This document shows positions 1 through 9,965 of a stretch of DNA of 45,964 nucleotides, piece by piece (the stretch's first letter is position 1; every line of letters begins with the position of its first letter). The notes below the pieces were generated by a model that searched no databases, was not told where the DNA came from, and was given only the letters and a program-made list of their open reading frames with translations. The translations under genes and the position numbers were made by a program. This DNA is from an uncultured Pedobacter sp. GTDB taxonomy: Bacteria; Bacteroidota; Bacteroidia; Sphingobacteriales; Sphingobacteriaceae. Where the stretch lies: contig NZ_CAJYOJ010000047.1 of assembly GCF_913776295.1 (NCBI RefSeq), positions 1 to 45,964 on the forward strand. The letters are read 5' to 3'.

Positions 1-24
1 TTACTTTTTGATGCCAAAAAGTAA
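1..24. repeat. Perfect inverted repeat at window edge
   Basis: Two 10-base arms (TTACTTTTTG and CAAAAAGTAA) flank a 4-base spacer, giving a stem-loop that reads the same on both strands. It may be a bidirectional terminator for a gene outside the window or part of a dispersed repeat. Neither arm is GC-rich and the left flank is not visible, so its role cannot be decided. Confidence 0.5.
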
Positions 25-240
25 GAGCCCTTCGGCGGCGGTGAGCCGAGGCAAGACTGTGCTGTATGGCATAAGAAATCAGTTACGTCATTTATATTGA
101 TTTTTATACCATAAATTATTCCTCAGAGTGACATACAAGAGTCAGAGAAGAAAGTTATACTAATCAAGTTATTGTATTTAGAACAGCAGCTGCAGTTAAG
201 CAGCCAGCCTAAAACAGCAGTAACGTACTGGCCAACTAGA

Positions 241-293
241 CCCGATTGAAGTGAACATTTCGATTTTTTATCGGGATAAAACGGAAAGCGGGA
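241..293 (+). repeat. Hairpin-forming intergenic repeat (single copy)
   Basis: CCCGAT (241-246) can pair with ATCGGG (270-275), followed by a GGAAAGCGGGA tail. The order of elements (CCCGAT, a purine-rich AAGTG block, an AT hairpin, then GGATAA and AAAGCGGGA) resembles the reverse complement of the units at 44986-45870. I therefore group them as one repeat family; that grouping is by eye. From memory, such elements are common between genes in Flavobacteriia and Sphingobacteriia. Confidence 0.45.
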
Positions 294-394
294 GGAAACT
301 TTAATAATTATACAGGCCTTGCTCTCCCAATCTTAATCATCATGCTGATAGGAAGCCCTTCAACTACGCCACTATTGACAGAATGCCTAGTTCG

Positions 395-528
395 GTCGTC
401 CTCGACTGTAGCGCAGCGAAATGCCCGCCTGTGCGGACAGTCCTGCCTGTACAGGCGGGGAGAGATCTCTGAAATAGGCTATCGAAATCAGATCTAAAAG
501 ATTTCTCCACTGTGGTCGAAATGACGAC
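395..528. repeat. MITE-like inverted-repeat element
   Basis: The element begins GTCGTC (395-400) and ends GACGAC (523-528), and the inverted similarity extends inward with a small indel (TCGAC against GTCGA). Inside is a 9-bp stem, CCCGCCTGT (424-432) with ACAGGCGGG (451-459). It codes for nothing recognisable. The ends, with GTCGAAATGACG, are of a type I recall as dispersed repeats in Bacteroidetes genomes; copy number elsewhere cannot be checked here. Confidence 0.5.
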
Positions 529-609
529 TCATCGAGACCATCAGCTTCTTTAACATCTGTCCGTTTATATTGATTTTCATACAATAAATTATCGTCCGAA
601 ATCAATTAT

Positions 610-2718
610 TTACTTCAACAACTGATAAGCAAGCAACGCAGCAACATATGCCATAGCCGTCATATAAGCCAACTGGATTATCGGCCATTTCCAGCCTTTG
701 GTTTCGCGGTAAACGATTGCAACTGTGCTCATACACTGCATAGCAAAAGCATAAAAAAGCATCAGCGAAATACCTGTGGCAAAAGTATAAACGGGCAAAC
801 CAGTACGGTTATTAACCGAGGCCGACATACGTTCTCTTATCGTTGAGGTATCTTCATCACCCCCATCAACGCTGTAAATGGTGGCCATGGTGCCCACAAA
901 GGCTTCACGGGCCGCAAATGAGGTAATTAAACCAATGCCAATTTTCCAATCATAACCCAAAGGACGGATGGCCGGCTCAATCCAATGCCCTAAAATCCCC
1001 ACATATGAGTGTTCCAGTTTCTCAGTAGCGATAAGGGTTTTAATGTGATCGGTATTTTTTGTCGTGTCTGCCAGGGCAGATTCATATTTTTTATCAATAT
1101 TTTCAAAGCGATTACCCGGCCCGAAAGAAGCCATTACCCAAAGAATGATGGAAATGGCGATAATTACTTTACCCGCTTCGAACACAAAGGTTTTCGATTT
1201 TTCGTACATGGTGTAGAATACATTTTTCCACCTTGGCATGCGATAAACCGGCAACTCCATAATAAAATAAGATCTTTCCCTGGTTTTAATGATAAATTTC
1301 ATTACCCACGCTACCAGTACCGCAGCAATTACACCCACCAGGTACATCACCATGAGCGCCAAACCTTGCAGGTTAAAAATGCCAAGGACAGTTTGGGAAG
1401 GGATAATTAAGGAAATGATTAAAATATATACCGGAAGCCGTGCCGAACAGCTTACCAATGGCGTAACCATGATGGTAATCATTCGGTCTTTCCAGTTTTC
1501 GATGTTTCGGGCAGCCATAATAGATGGAACAGCACAAGCTAACCCCCCGATCATTGGTACTACTGATTTGCCGTTAAGGCCAACCTTGCTCATAATTTTA
1601 TCCATCATAAAGGTAACCCGGGCCATATAGCCCGTATCCTCCAGAATAGATATAAATGCGAAAAGAATAGCAATCTGCGGGATGAAAACAAAAATACCGC
1701 CCAAACCTGCAATTACGCCATCTAACAATAAATCGGTAAGCATACCTGCGGGCAGATAATCATGTCCAATGCTGGTGATAAAACCAAAACCGGTTTCTAT
1801 CCATTCCATCGGATAGGATGACCAGGCAAATATCGCATTGAAAATAACAAAAAGGATCAGCAAGAAAATGGCAAATCCCCAAACTTTATGGGTTAAAACG
1901 GCATCTAATTTATCACTGAACGAAAATTTCTTTTCAGTGCTTTTGTCAATCACCACATCAGCTAAAATGGTACTGAGATTTTTATATCGGGCAATGGTTT
2001 CTGCCGCCTGAATTTTAGAAGATTCGAAATGGTGGGCCTGTTCGATATTTTCAATTTCTTCCTGCTCTTTTTCGGTAAAGAAGGTTAAGTGCTCGTGCTG
2101 ATGCAGCACCTGTAGTGCGTAATAATCGTTGTCGGATTCAAGCTTGGCTTTTATCGCATTAATTGCATCCGCAGCCAAAAAGTTCACATCTACATTCTTA
2201 TACTGCGTGGCGATTTTATTGGTATTGGTAATAGCCTGTTTAAGCTTATCAATTCCGATGTTGTTCCTCGCCGAAATGGGAACCACCTGGATACCCAGTT
2301 TTTCAGACAGCTTGTCCTGGTTGATCTCAATCCCCTGCTTAGCGGAAAGATCAATCATATTTAGCGCTAAAACGATCGGGATGCCTAAGTCTGCCACTTG
2401 CGAATACAAAAGCATGTTGCGCTTTAAATTCGAAGCGTCAGCGATCAGTACAATCACATCAGGGTGGCTGTTATTTTTTTTATCGGCCAGCACCTGAAAA
2501 ACGATGCTTTCATCAGCACTTTTCGGATACAAGCTATATGTTCCGGGTAAATCGATGATCTCTGCTTCTTTGCCATTTACAAGTGTTGTAAAACCTGTTT
2601 TCTTATCAACAGTGATACCTGGAAAGTTTCCAATTTTTTGATTTAATCCTGTTAAACGATTAAATAAAGTAGATTTACCTGTATTGGGATTACCAACTAA
2701 TGCGACTTTAATATCCAA
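610..2718 (-). CDS. feoB: Ferrous iron transport protein B (FeoB)
   Basis: An inner-membrane Fe(II) transporter, 702 residues, with an N-terminal GTPase domain. The P-loop GNPNTGKST is at residues 9-17, followed by a DLPGTYSL switch and a LNMID guanine-specificity motif. A hydrophilic linker leads to a polytopic membrane region from about residue 275 carrying the Gate repeats typical of FeoB; the length is normal. The start appears to be TTG (2718), because no in-frame ATG precedes the P-loop. It lies 11 bp downstream of feoA and is probably transcribed with it. No feoC is visible. Family identity is very secure; the start codon is less so. Confidence 0.97.
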   Translation of the reverse strand: MDIKVALVGNPNTGKSTLFNRLTGLNQKIGNFPGITVDKKTGFTTLVNGKEAEIIDLPGTYSLYPKSADESIVFQVLADKKNNSHPDVIVLIADASNLKRNMLLYSQVADLGIPIVLALNMIDLSAKQGIEINQDKLSEKLGIQVVPISARNNIGIDKLKQAITNTNKIATQYKNVDVNFLAADAINAIKAKLESDNDYYALQVLHQHEHLTFFTEKEQEEIENIEQAHHFESSKIQAAETIARYKNLSTILADVVIDKSTEKKFSFSDKLDAVLTHKVWGFAIFLLILFVIFNAIFAWSSYPMEWIETGFGFITSIGHDYLPAGMLTDLLLDGVIAGLGGIFVFIPQIAILFAFISILEDTGYMARVTFMMDKIMSKVGLNGKSVVPMIGGLACAVPSIMAARNIENWKDRMITIMVTPLVSCSARLPVYILIISLIIPSQTVLGIFNLQGLALMVMYLVGVIAAVLVAWVMKFIIKTRERSYFIMELPVYRMPRWKNVFYTMYEKSKTFVFEAGKVIIAISIILWVMASFGPGNRFENIDKKYESALADTTKNTDHIKTLIATEKLEHSYVGILGHWIEPAIRPLGYDWKIGIGLITSFAAREAFVGTMATIYSVDGGDEDTSTIRERMSASVNNRTGLPVYTFATGISLMLFYAFAMQCMSTVAIVYRETKGWKWPIIQLAYMTAMAYVAALLAYQLLK

Positions 2719-2729
2719 ACCCAGTTTTT

Positions 2730-2945
2730 TTATTGAATAATAACAACATCAGCTTCACTTTTACGCAAACAAAGCTGATAACCAGCCACACGAATCGCCA
2801 TAGGATCGCCGAGCGGAGCAAAACGTTCTACCTCTACTACCTCGCCAGGTAAGCAGCCCATTTCCATTAACTTTACAGACATATCTAAATCTGTAAAAGC
2901 TACAATTGTTCCCTTTTCTCCAACTTTTAGGTGCGACAGCTTCAT
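2730..2945 (-). CDS. feoA: Ferrous iron transport protein A (FeoA)
   Basis: A small cytoplasmic SH3-like protein of 71 residues that works with FeoB in ferrous iron uptake. The sequence shows the FeoA pattern: a short N-terminal segment (LKVGEKGTI), then the GCLPGEVVEVERFAPLGDP core and a final RKSEADVV strand. It starts with ATG and leads a two-gene feoAB operon. A Bacteroidetes-type promoter lies just upstream. No Fur box could be identified with confidence. Confidence 0.95.
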   Translation of the reverse strand: MKLSHLKVGEKGTIVAFTDLDMSVKLMEMGCLPGEVVEVERFAPLGDPMAIRVAGYQLCLRKSEADVVIIQ

Positions 2946-2959
2946 GTGCTAAATTTGGC

Positions 2960-2991
2960 GCAAGTTAACCTTTCTTTAGATTTATTCCAAA
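2960..2991 (-). promoter_or_regulatory. Probable feoAB promoter
   Basis: Read on the minus strand, TTTG (2991-2988), a 20-base spacer and TAACTTGC (2967-2960) fit the Bacteroidetes primary sigma-factor pattern of a -33 TTTG box and a -7 TAnnTTTG box. The inferred transcript would start a few bases before the feoA ATG, leaving a very short leader. Confidence 0.5.
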
Positions 2992-3041
2992 TAAGATAAT
3001 CAGTATGGAATATAAATGATATAGCTTTACCGTAAAATGAT

Positions 3042-5801
3042 CTAATTCCTTTGCCTGCCTCCGCCAAAGCCACCGCTGCCACCCCGGCCTCTGCCATCAT
3101 CCGAGCCAGCTCTAATCATGTTTCTGCCTCCCATACGGTTTAAGGAGTAGGTAAACGAAAACATAAAATAACGCCGCAATACGTTGTAGCTTTCATCACG
3201 TATCGTGTTGTTATTAGCAGTACGGCTTACACCCTGGTTTTCATTTAGCAAATCATTTACAGCTGCTTTAAAAGTACCACGATTTTTAAAAAACTGCTTA
3301 CTGATGTAAGAGTTTACAAGTGTAAAATGGGTATCAAAACCCTCTCCCCTACCTGTATTCTGATTATAATCGGCATCAATGAACCACCGGATATCGCCAG
3401 GGAATAAATAGCTCACACTCACATTGGGACTAAAAGTATAAAAAAGGGTATTAGAATTGGGCTGTACAGAATAAGTTGCACGGTTAACCGATCCGTTTAC
3501 ACCCGCAGTTAAATCAAGTTTATCTAAATTAGAAACCAAACGGTAACCATTATTAACCGACCAGCTGTTGGTGATATTTTTAAGTGAATTGGTAAAATTT
3601 ACATCACGATCGTAATTGCCGCTCACATTGATATGAAAATTCAATTTATTCTCGTCCATAATCGGTAAACTTAAAGAAGAGGAAACAGATCCTGAATACA
3701 CGCCACTCACGTTAACCGGTGTAACAGCAAGCTTTCCCTGGTCAGGTCCGGTTTGAATTAAACTGGTGCTGTTGGCGATACGGTTAGTGGTTTGGGTAAA
3801 ATTTAAATTCACAAATAACGACCTGTTTTTCCCCACGGTGAAAGTATTGTAAGCCAGGCGAAGGCTATTATTAAATTCAGGCTTCAGATCAGGGTTACCA
3901 ACCGGGATACTTTGGGTATTGGTATTGTTCCGGATGGGCTGCAACTGCTGAATGCTTGGCTGATTGGTACTTCCCCTGTAGTTAAATACCAAACGTTTAC
4001 TGTTACTAAAATTATATCGGAACATGGCTGAGGGCGTATAATTAAACACATTTTGTTTTAGCACATATCCGGCACTGATGTTGTTATTGGTCCTATCGGT
4101 GTTTTGAACAGCCATACCTACATTCCAATTGTATTTTTTGGCCATTTTATTCAGGCTAAAACCAGCCGAATTGGTTAAAATGGTATTTTCATAGGAATTG
4201 CTAAAAGTCTGATCCAACAAATCATACTTCAGTGTAAACGGATTAAAATTATAGGTAAAACGATCGGAGGTATTGTGGTTATAACCGTTCTGATAATTAA
4301 ATTCCAGGCTCAAAGTTTTATTCAGTGGTTCAGTATATACCAACCGTGTATTCTGACTAAGCGATTCACTTTCCTGATCATTAAACTGATCGGTAGTTTT
4401 TTGGCTTTCAACACCGTTTTCTTTGCGTGTTTCGGGGTTGTTATTATAATTATCGGCGTCGTTATTATTAATGTTCGTATTAAAATTAAGCGACAATGTT
4501 CTTCCGCGGCGCATAAATTTTTTACGCAACAAAATATTGTTACTTATGGCGGGCGCGGTATTATGGTTCCTGAGGGATTGCGTACCATTAATCATATATG
4601 TTTTATAATCTCTGGTATAAGTGCTGCTGTTGAAACTCTGATTATTGGTATAGCTTAGATTGGGCTGTACTTTAAGCGAAGTCAGGGAATCGAGCTTGGT
4701 ATCGATCATAAAGTTTAAACGATGATTTAAGCGGTCTGAATTGTTGATTTGGTTATTATTAAAAACAGTGGTTACGTCGCCCAGCAAATTTTGGGTTACG
4801 CTGTTCCTGAGAATCAGGTTATCTGATTGATTAACAAAATAGCTGAAATTAATTTCAGTTTGATCGGCGTACACGTCTGAGAAATTAACTCCTCCGGCTT
4901 TGGTATCGGTGATACCACTACGTCCGCCATTGCCACCTCCGCCTCCCAAACCACCGCCAAAATTTTGTCTGTTCACATTATTAAACTGGGCCACTACACT
5001 CAGCCGTTTATCCTGATCAAAATGGTTGATATTTGCGTTTACCTCATAACGGTCGTTAGAACCATAACCGCCTGTGCTGTTTCCGAAATAGCCATTTTTC
5101 TTTTCTTTCCTGGTGGTGATATTAATAATTTTGGTTCTTGAGCCATCATCAATCCCGGTAAACTGTGCCTGATCGGAAAGTTCATCAATAATCTGAATTT
5201 TATCGATCATATCGGCAGGCAGGTTTTTAGTAGCCAGTAAAGGATCGTTCCCGAAAAATTCTTTACCATCTACCCTAACTTTGGTAATGGTTTCGCCCTG
5301 GGCTTTTACCGTCCCGGCTTTATCTACTTCTACACCTGGCAACTTCTTCAACAAATCTTCCACTACAGCATTCTCTACTACCTTAAATGAGCTTGCATTA
5401 AACTCAAGTGTATCCTTTTTCACCACAATCGGCGGAATTTCTGCTTTAATGTCAACCGTCTGAAGATCAATAGCCCCGCCCTCTAAAACAATGTCGGCCA
5501 TGGTTATATCTAATTTTTCCCCAGTAATGGTAAAATCTCTGGTAGCATTTTTTAAACCCAAAAATGCAGCATACAGCCTGTAGTTTCCAGGCTTTAGGCT
5601 TTTAATAACGAACTTTCCGTCTTCTGCAGTGTTAACCGCACCTACCATGCTGGAATCTGTCAGGTTTTTAACAGCCAAAGAAGCATAGTCAATTGGTTTT
5701 TTATCTTTTGATTGGATAACCCGTCCGCTGACTGAGCCCGTTTTCTGGGCATAGGCAAAAAAAGAGAAAAAGATAAGAAGGATCGTGAAAGTCTGTTTCA
5801 T
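3042..5801 (-). CDS. Outer-membrane beta-barrel receptor with carboxypeptidase-regulatory domain (paralog 1)
   Basis: This 919-residue protein has a signal peptide (about 1-18, ending AYAQ). A carboxypeptidase-regulatory-like Ig fold follows (about 20-105), then a plug-like domain (about 135-225, with VDGKEFFGNDP) and a long Asn/Thr-rich beta barrel. It fits the TonB-receptor-like outer membrane beta-barrel family (OMP_b-brl_3) of Bacteroidetes. A glycine-rich stretch sits at about 282-296 and the C-terminus is also Gly/Arg-rich. No SusD partner is adjacent, so it is not a typical glycan-uptake pair. The substrate is unknown; proximity to feoAB does not establish an iron role. It is closely related to the next gene, 222 bp upstream. 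Confidence 0.85.
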   Translation of the reverse strand: MKQTFTILLIFFSFFAYAQKTGSVSGRVIQSKDKKPIDYASLAVKNLTDSSMVGAVNTAEDGKFVIKSLKPGNYRLYAAFLGLKNATRDFTITGEKLDITMADIVLEGGAIDLQTVDIKAEIPPIVVKKDTLEFNASSFKVVENAVVEDLLKKLPGVEVDKAGTVKAQGETITKVRVDGKEFFGNDPLLATKNLPADMIDKIQIIDELSDQAQFTGIDDGSRTKIINITTRKEKKNGYFGNSTGGYGSNDRYEVNANINHFDQDKRLSVVAQFNNVNRQNFGGGLGGGGGNGGRSGITDTKAGGVNFSDVYADQTEINFSYFVNQSDNLILRNSVTQNLLGDVTTVFNNNQINNSDRLNHRLNFMIDTKLDSLTSLKVQPNLSYTNNQSFNSSTYTRDYKTYMINGTQSLRNHNTAPAISNNILLRKKFMRRGRTLSLNFNTNINNNDADNYNNNPETRKENGVESQKTTDQFNDQESESLSQNTRLVYTEPLNKTLSLEFNYQNGYNHNTSDRFTYNFNPFTLKYDLLDQTFSNSYENTILTNSAGFSLNKMAKKYNWNVGMAVQNTDRTNNNISAGYVLKQNVFNYTPSAMFRYNFSNSKRLVFNYRGSTNQPSIQQLQPIRNNTNTQSIPVGNPDLKPEFNNSLRLAYNTFTVGKNRSLFVNLNFTQTTNRIANSTSLIQTGPDQGKLAVTPVNVSGVYSGSVSSSLSLPIMDENKLNFHINVSGNYDRDVNFTNSLKNITNSWSVNNGYRLVSNLDKLDLTAGVNGSVNRATYSVQPNSNTLFYTFSPNVSVSYLFPGDIRWFIDADYNQNTGRGEGFDTHFTLVNSYISKQFFKNRGTFKAAVNDLLNENQGVSRTANNNTIRDESYNVLRRYFMFSFTYSLNRMGGRNMIRAGSDDGRGRGGSGGFGGGRQRN

Positions 5802-6023
5802 TCATTTAGTTTGGTATACAGCATAAGAGACAACCCACCTTTATAAAGGTTTATTCTGCTTTGGTAACATTTGAAATACATAAATGTCAATTGTACATTT
5901 AATATAAAGATCTTATTAAAAAATAAAAGTCCCGACCTGGATCCGAACTTTTATTTCCATTGTAAAACTAATTAAAGATCAAAGATTTGCATTTCAATAG
6001 GCAACGGTTGCTTTAAGGTAAGG

Positions 6024-8843
6024 TTACATCCTCATGCGGCCTCCCCCACCACCGCCTCGTTGGCCTGGCATCTGCATATCGCCGCTCATGTTTCTACCCC
6101 CAATACGTGTTAATGAGTAGGTGAAAGAGAACATGTAATAACGTTTTAACACATTGAAGTTTACATCGGTAATAGAAGTACCGGTAGCTGTTCTGCTTAC
6201 ACCTGTGTTCTGGTTAAGCGCATCGTTCACTGAAAATTTAAATGTTCCCCGGTTTTTGAAAAACTGGCGACTGATGTAAGGATTAAGTATAGTATATTCC
6301 TGGTTGTACAAATCACCACCACCAAAGTTTCTGAAATAATCGATATCGATAGCTAACCTGATGTTGGCCGGCAACACATAACTGATATCAAAGCTTGGGT
6401 TAATGGTATAAAACTGTGTATTGGCCGATTGTTGTGCGGAAAAGGTAGAGTGGGTATAACTTCCGGTAATACCTCCTGTTAAATCGAATTTATCCACGTT
6501 GGTTACCAGTTTATATCCATTTGAGATGGTATAACTATTGGTTACATTTTTAACAGACGTTGTCCCTCCCTGTGGAATAATATAGTTTACATTTCTGTTA
6601 TATGCACCGTTACCTGAAATATTTAAGGTTAATTTTCGCTCCGGCATTAAAGGTAAAGACCACGTTGCATTGGCATTACCGGCATACACACCATCAACAT
6701 TAATATAACTTACCTGTTGGATACCACTAGGTAATTGCGCAACGCTATTACCAATGCTGTTAAATGTTTGGGTTAAGTTTAAACCAGCAAAAAAGAACCT
6801 TCCGTTTTCGATATTGAAGTTATTAAAATTGATCCGCAGCTGGTTATTGAACGAAGGTTTTAAAGCGGGGTTACCGACATAAATGGTTTGTGAATTGGTA
6901 TTATCCGGAATCGGCTGGATCTGGTCAATACTTGGTTGTGTGGTAGATCCACGATAGTTGATGAACAAACGCTTACGGTTGCTAAAGTTGTACCTGAACT
7001 GTGCCGAAGGCGTAATATTGATGAAATTCTGTGTACGTTTTAACCCTGTGGTTAAATTGGTATTTACCCTGTTGGTCTGCTGCGCAGCTACGCCGATATT
7101 CCAGTTGTATTTTTTTTCTGTTGTGGTTAGGCTGGCACCTACAGCATTTGTTAAAGTGCGGTTGTTATAAATATTTGAAAAAGTATTGTCTATGATATCG
7201 AATTGCAGGGTTGATGGATTATAATTAAATACATCCCTCTGCGAATCGCTGTTTGCATAACCATTTTGATAGTTGAACTCTACACTCAAAGTTTTATTTA
7301 ATGGTTCTGTATAAACTACCCTTGTGGTATTATTTATGGAGTGGCTGTTGGTATTGTTTAACTGATTGGTTAAAGAATCTCTTGTAACACCATTAATTGT
7401 GATTTTCTCATCACGATAATTAAGGTTAGTCCCATCGTTATCATTGATGCTGGTATTTACATTTAATGATAGGGTACGCCCCCTGCGTTTAAAGCTTTTC
7501 CTTACCAGTAAATTATTACTTACTGCGGGGGTTGCTGCTGTGGTGGCATTACGCTGTAAACCTGTTGTTAAAGAAGTGATAAAATCACGTGTATAATCCG
7601 TAACACTGTTTCCATCGGTTTCTGTGTAAGATACATTAGGCTGGATCTTGATCGATAAGGACGGGTCTATCTTGGTGTCAATCATAAAGTTAAAACGGTG
7701 ATTGATCCGATCGGAAGTATTATCAAATTTCTGATTGATATTGGTTGTGCCGCTGCCCAATAGATTTTGAGTATTTGAGTTCTGAATAATATCTGATGTT
7801 GCCTTATTGAAGAAATAACTGGCCTGAAACTGGGTACCATCTTTATAGGTGTCGGCAAAGTTTAAACCTGCTGCATTGGTAGTAGTGATTCCTCCATTTC
7901 CGCCAGCATTATTTCCACCACCGCCGCCAAAACCGCCAAAACCACCACGGCCGCCGCCCCCCCCGCCAAATCCATTGCCCACGCCGCCGCCCTGGCCAAA
8001 GTTCTGCTTGTTCACATTGTTAAACTGGCCGATAAAACTGATCTGCCTGTCATCGTCAAATTTATTTACGTTCAAACTTGCGTCATAACGATCGTTGGAA
8101 CCATAACCTGCGGTACTGTTACCGAAATAGCCGTGTTTCATGCCGTTTTTAGTGGTAATGTTTAAGATCTTATTTCTGGTACCGTCATCAATACCGGTAA
8201 ATTGTGCCTGTTCAGATAATTCATCAATTACCTGGATTTTATCTACCATATCAGCCGGAAGGTTTTTGGTTGCCAGTAAGGGATCATTGCCGAAAAATTC
8301 CTTGCCATCAACCTTCACTTTGGTAATGGTTTCGCCCTGGGCTTTAACACTTCCATCTTTTGCTACCTCAACGCCCGGTACCTTTTTCAGGAGATCTTCT
8401 ACTACGGCATTTTCACGCACCTTGATCGATTTTGCATCAAACTCTAAGGTGTCTTTCTTTACTACAATCGGGATAGTAGCCGTTACATTAACGGTATTCA
8501 AATCAACGCCATCATCACTCATGGCTATTTCTCCGGCATTTACTGCCGCTTTAGCCACTTCTACATCCTTAGTTGATGTTTTTAAACCTAAAAAGGCAGC
8601 ATAAATCCTGTACTTACCCGGCGCTATCGCTTTAAAGGTAAAACTTCCGTCAGGACTGGTTTGGCCAGATGCCACAACGCTCGAATCTTTTAAACTTTTA
8701 ATTGCAATTGTTGCAAAATCAACTGGCTTTTTATCTTTTGCATTAATTACTTTTCCACTTATCGAACCCGTATTTTGAGCCTGAACAATGTAAGTACAAA
8801 ATAGGAGCGCCACAAATATTGCCCTCTGAACGTTTCTTTTCAT
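6024..8843 (-). CDS. Outer-membrane beta-barrel receptor with carboxypeptidase-regulatory domain (paralog 2)
   Basis: This 939-residue paralog of the neighbouring receptor has the same order: signal peptide (about 1-23, ending VQAQ), regulatory Ig-like domain (about 24-105), plug (about 137-225, with the same VDGKEFFGNDPLLATKNLPA core) and barrel. The main difference is a much longer glycine-rich segment (about 283-318) where paralog 1 has about 15 residues, plus a C-terminal Gly/Arg/Met tail. The two genes probably arose by tandem duplication. The 222-bp gap could hold a separate promoter. Substrate unknown; no SusD-like gene nearby. Confidence 0.85.
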   Translation of the reverse strand: MKRNVQRAIFVALLFCTYIVQAQNTGSISGKVINAKDKKPVDFATIAIKSLKDSSVVASGQTSPDGSFTFKAIAPGKYRIYAAFLGLKTSTKDVEVAKAAVNAGEIAMSDDGVDLNTVNVTATIPIVVKKDTLEFDAKSIKVRENAVVEDLLKKVPGVEVAKDGSVKAQGETITKVKVDGKEFFGNDPLLATKNLPADMVDKIQVIDELSEQAQFTGIDDGTRNKILNITTKNGMKHGYFGNSTAGYGSNDRYDASLNVNKFDDDRQISFIGQFNNVNKQNFGQGGGVGNGFGGGGGGRGGFGGFGGGGGNNAGGNGGITTTNAAGLNFADTYKDGTQFQASYFFNKATSDIIQNSNTQNLLGSGTTNINQKFDNTSDRINHRFNFMIDTKIDPSLSIKIQPNVSYTETDGNSVTDYTRDFITSLTTGLQRNATTAATPAVSNNLLVRKSFKRRGRTLSLNVNTSINDNDGTNLNYRDEKITINGVTRDSLTNQLNNTNSHSINNTTRVVYTEPLNKTLSVEFNYQNGYANSDSQRDVFNYNPSTLQFDIIDNTFSNIYNNRTLTNAVGASLTTTEKKYNWNIGVAAQQTNRVNTNLTTGLKRTQNFINITPSAQFRYNFSNRKRLFINYRGSTTQPSIDQIQPIPDNTNSQTIYVGNPALKPSFNNQLRINFNNFNIENGRFFFAGLNLTQTFNSIGNSVAQLPSGIQQVSYINVDGVYAGNANATWSLPLMPERKLTLNISGNGAYNRNVNYIIPQGGTTSVKNVTNSYTISNGYKLVTNVDKFDLTGGITGSYTHSTFSAQQSANTQFYTINPSFDISYVLPANIRLAIDIDYFRNFGGGDLYNQEYTILNPYISRQFFKNRGTFKFSVNDALNQNTGVSRTATGTSITDVNFNVLKRYYMFSFTYSLTRIGGRNMSGDMQMPGQRGGGGGGRMRM

Positions 8844-9102
8844 TAAAAAATTAGATATTATGGTATAAAACTAAGCTATCAGACTGTAGAAAAGCCGAAA
8901 GGTTTGTTAAGGTCTGTTAAAAACAAGGTAACATTTTAAATACAGCCTCAGGAAAATATTGGGATCAGAAAGAAAGACCGATCGGTACGAAGATTATTTC
9001 TGTGATAAAGGATAGTTTTGGTAATATACTTTAGGACAATTGCAGTTTTTCTTAAAAATACTGCAGCTACTTCCGAACATTGCTAAAATTACACAGATGA
9101 AA

Positions 9103-9522
9103 CTAATTTTCCTTCTCATTGAAATTAAATTTATGGAGCAATATATAACTAAAAACCGCCATAGATGCGCCTAACATATCACAGCCAAAATCCCACCATT
9201 CTGCCGAACGGTAGGTAAAAACTTTCCACTGCAATAACTCTATTCCTCCACCAATGATGGCATTGATAAGTAGAATTTTAAAAATGGTTAATTTTTGGAC
9301 AGCGTAGTGATGTTGATCATTAATCTTGCCGAAAAACAGCAGAACGGATAAGACAAAGAAAAAGCCCATATGGGTCATTTTATCAAAGCCTTCGAAGAAA
9401 AAGCCACTTTTCCCAACAGAATCGGAAATGTGCATATTACAAAACACTAAAACAATGATGGTCCAGATAATAGCCCATCTCTGTTGTTTTAGTGCTTTGT
9501 ACAAAATATCAGGATTAAGCAC
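9103..9522 (-). CDS. VanZ-like family membrane protein
   Basis: A 139-residue integral membrane protein with about four hydrophobic segments and the VanZ-like pattern: a [17 protein letters not shown] helix, an [10 protein letters not shown] helix and an [12 protein letters not shown] segment. It starts with GTG and overlaps the end of gcvH by 8 bp, so the two are probably translationally coupled. VanZ confers low-level teicoplanin resistance in enterococci, but most VanZ-like proteins have no tested function and resistance should not be assumed. From memory, a gcvH / VanZ-like pair near sprA is common in Bacteroidetes. Confidence 0.85.
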   Translation of the reverse strand: MLNPDILYKALKQQRWAIIWTIIVLVFCNMHISDSVGKSGFFFEGFDKMTHMGFFFVLSVLLFFGKINDQHHYAVQKLTIFKILLINAIIGGGIELLQWKVFTYRSAEWWDFGCDMLGASMAVFSYILLHKFNFNEKEN

Positions 9523-9895
9523 CTACCAGTTCCTGGTAAGCTTCTGCTGTTAATAAACCATCTAATTCAGTTGCATCGGCTAATGATACTTTAACCATCC
9601 AGCCTGCTCCATAAGGATCAGAGTTCACCAATTCAGGGTTATCGTTTAATTCTGCATTAACTTCCAACACCGTTCCGGTAACTGGCATGTATAAATCAGA
9701 TACGGTTTTAACGGCTTCTACAGTACCAAAAACTTCTTCTTTTGCAACCTCGTCGCCTACAGTGTTAATATCAACATAAACGATGTCGCCCAATTCGCGT
9801 TGTGCAAAATCAGTTACGCCAATAAAAGCTTCGTTGCCTTCAACTCTAACCCACTCGTGGTCTTTAGTGTACTTTAATTCTGATGGAAAATTCAT
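9515..9895 (-). CDS. gcvH: Glycine cleavage system H protein
   Basis: The lipoyl carrier of the glycine cleavage complex shuttles the aminomethyl group between the P, T and L proteins in the cytoplasm. At 126 residues it is full length. The lipoylation site is K63 in [14 protein letters not shown], and the C-terminal GAGWMVKV region is present. The P, T and L genes are not in the window. It has its own upstream promoter, and the VanZ-like gene overlaps its stop. The start ([15 protein letters not shown]) matches the family. Confidence 0.97.
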   Translation of the reverse strand: MNFPSELKYTKDHEWVRVEGNEAFIGVTDFAQRELGDIVYVDINTVGDEVAKEEVFGTVEAVKTVSDLYMPVTGTVLEVNAELNDNPELVNSDPYGAGWMVKVSLADATELDGLLTAEAYQELVGA

Positions 9896-9965
9896 TATTT
9901 TATATGTTTTGAAAATAAGTTATCGGTTAAATTCCGTTAGCTAATATTTATTACAGTTTGTGCTT

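Larger units (their letters stand above)
91..592. repeat. Pair of 29-bp direct repeats bounding repeat-rich intergenic DNA
   Basis: Positions 91-119 and 564-592 match at 27 of 29 bases (both begin TTTATATTGATTTT and end ATAAATTAT). The ~445 bp between them holds no convincing gene, only the two structured elements annotated at 241-293 and 395-528. The arrangement may be the footprint of an old insertion or a duplicated AT-rich spacer. The whole 1-609 stretch, downstream of feoB, appears non-coding; the longest open frame in it is low-complexity and overlaps the inverted-repeat element. Confidence 0.6.

Noticed and set aside
387..605. Open frame of ~72 codons near the left end
   Set aside because: It overlaps the inverted-repeat element, is low in complexity and matches nothing; it is non-coding DNA read in one frame.
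7849..8604. Proline-rich open frames opposite the second receptor
   Set aside because: They are antisense shadows of the Gly-rich coding strand with no independent support.
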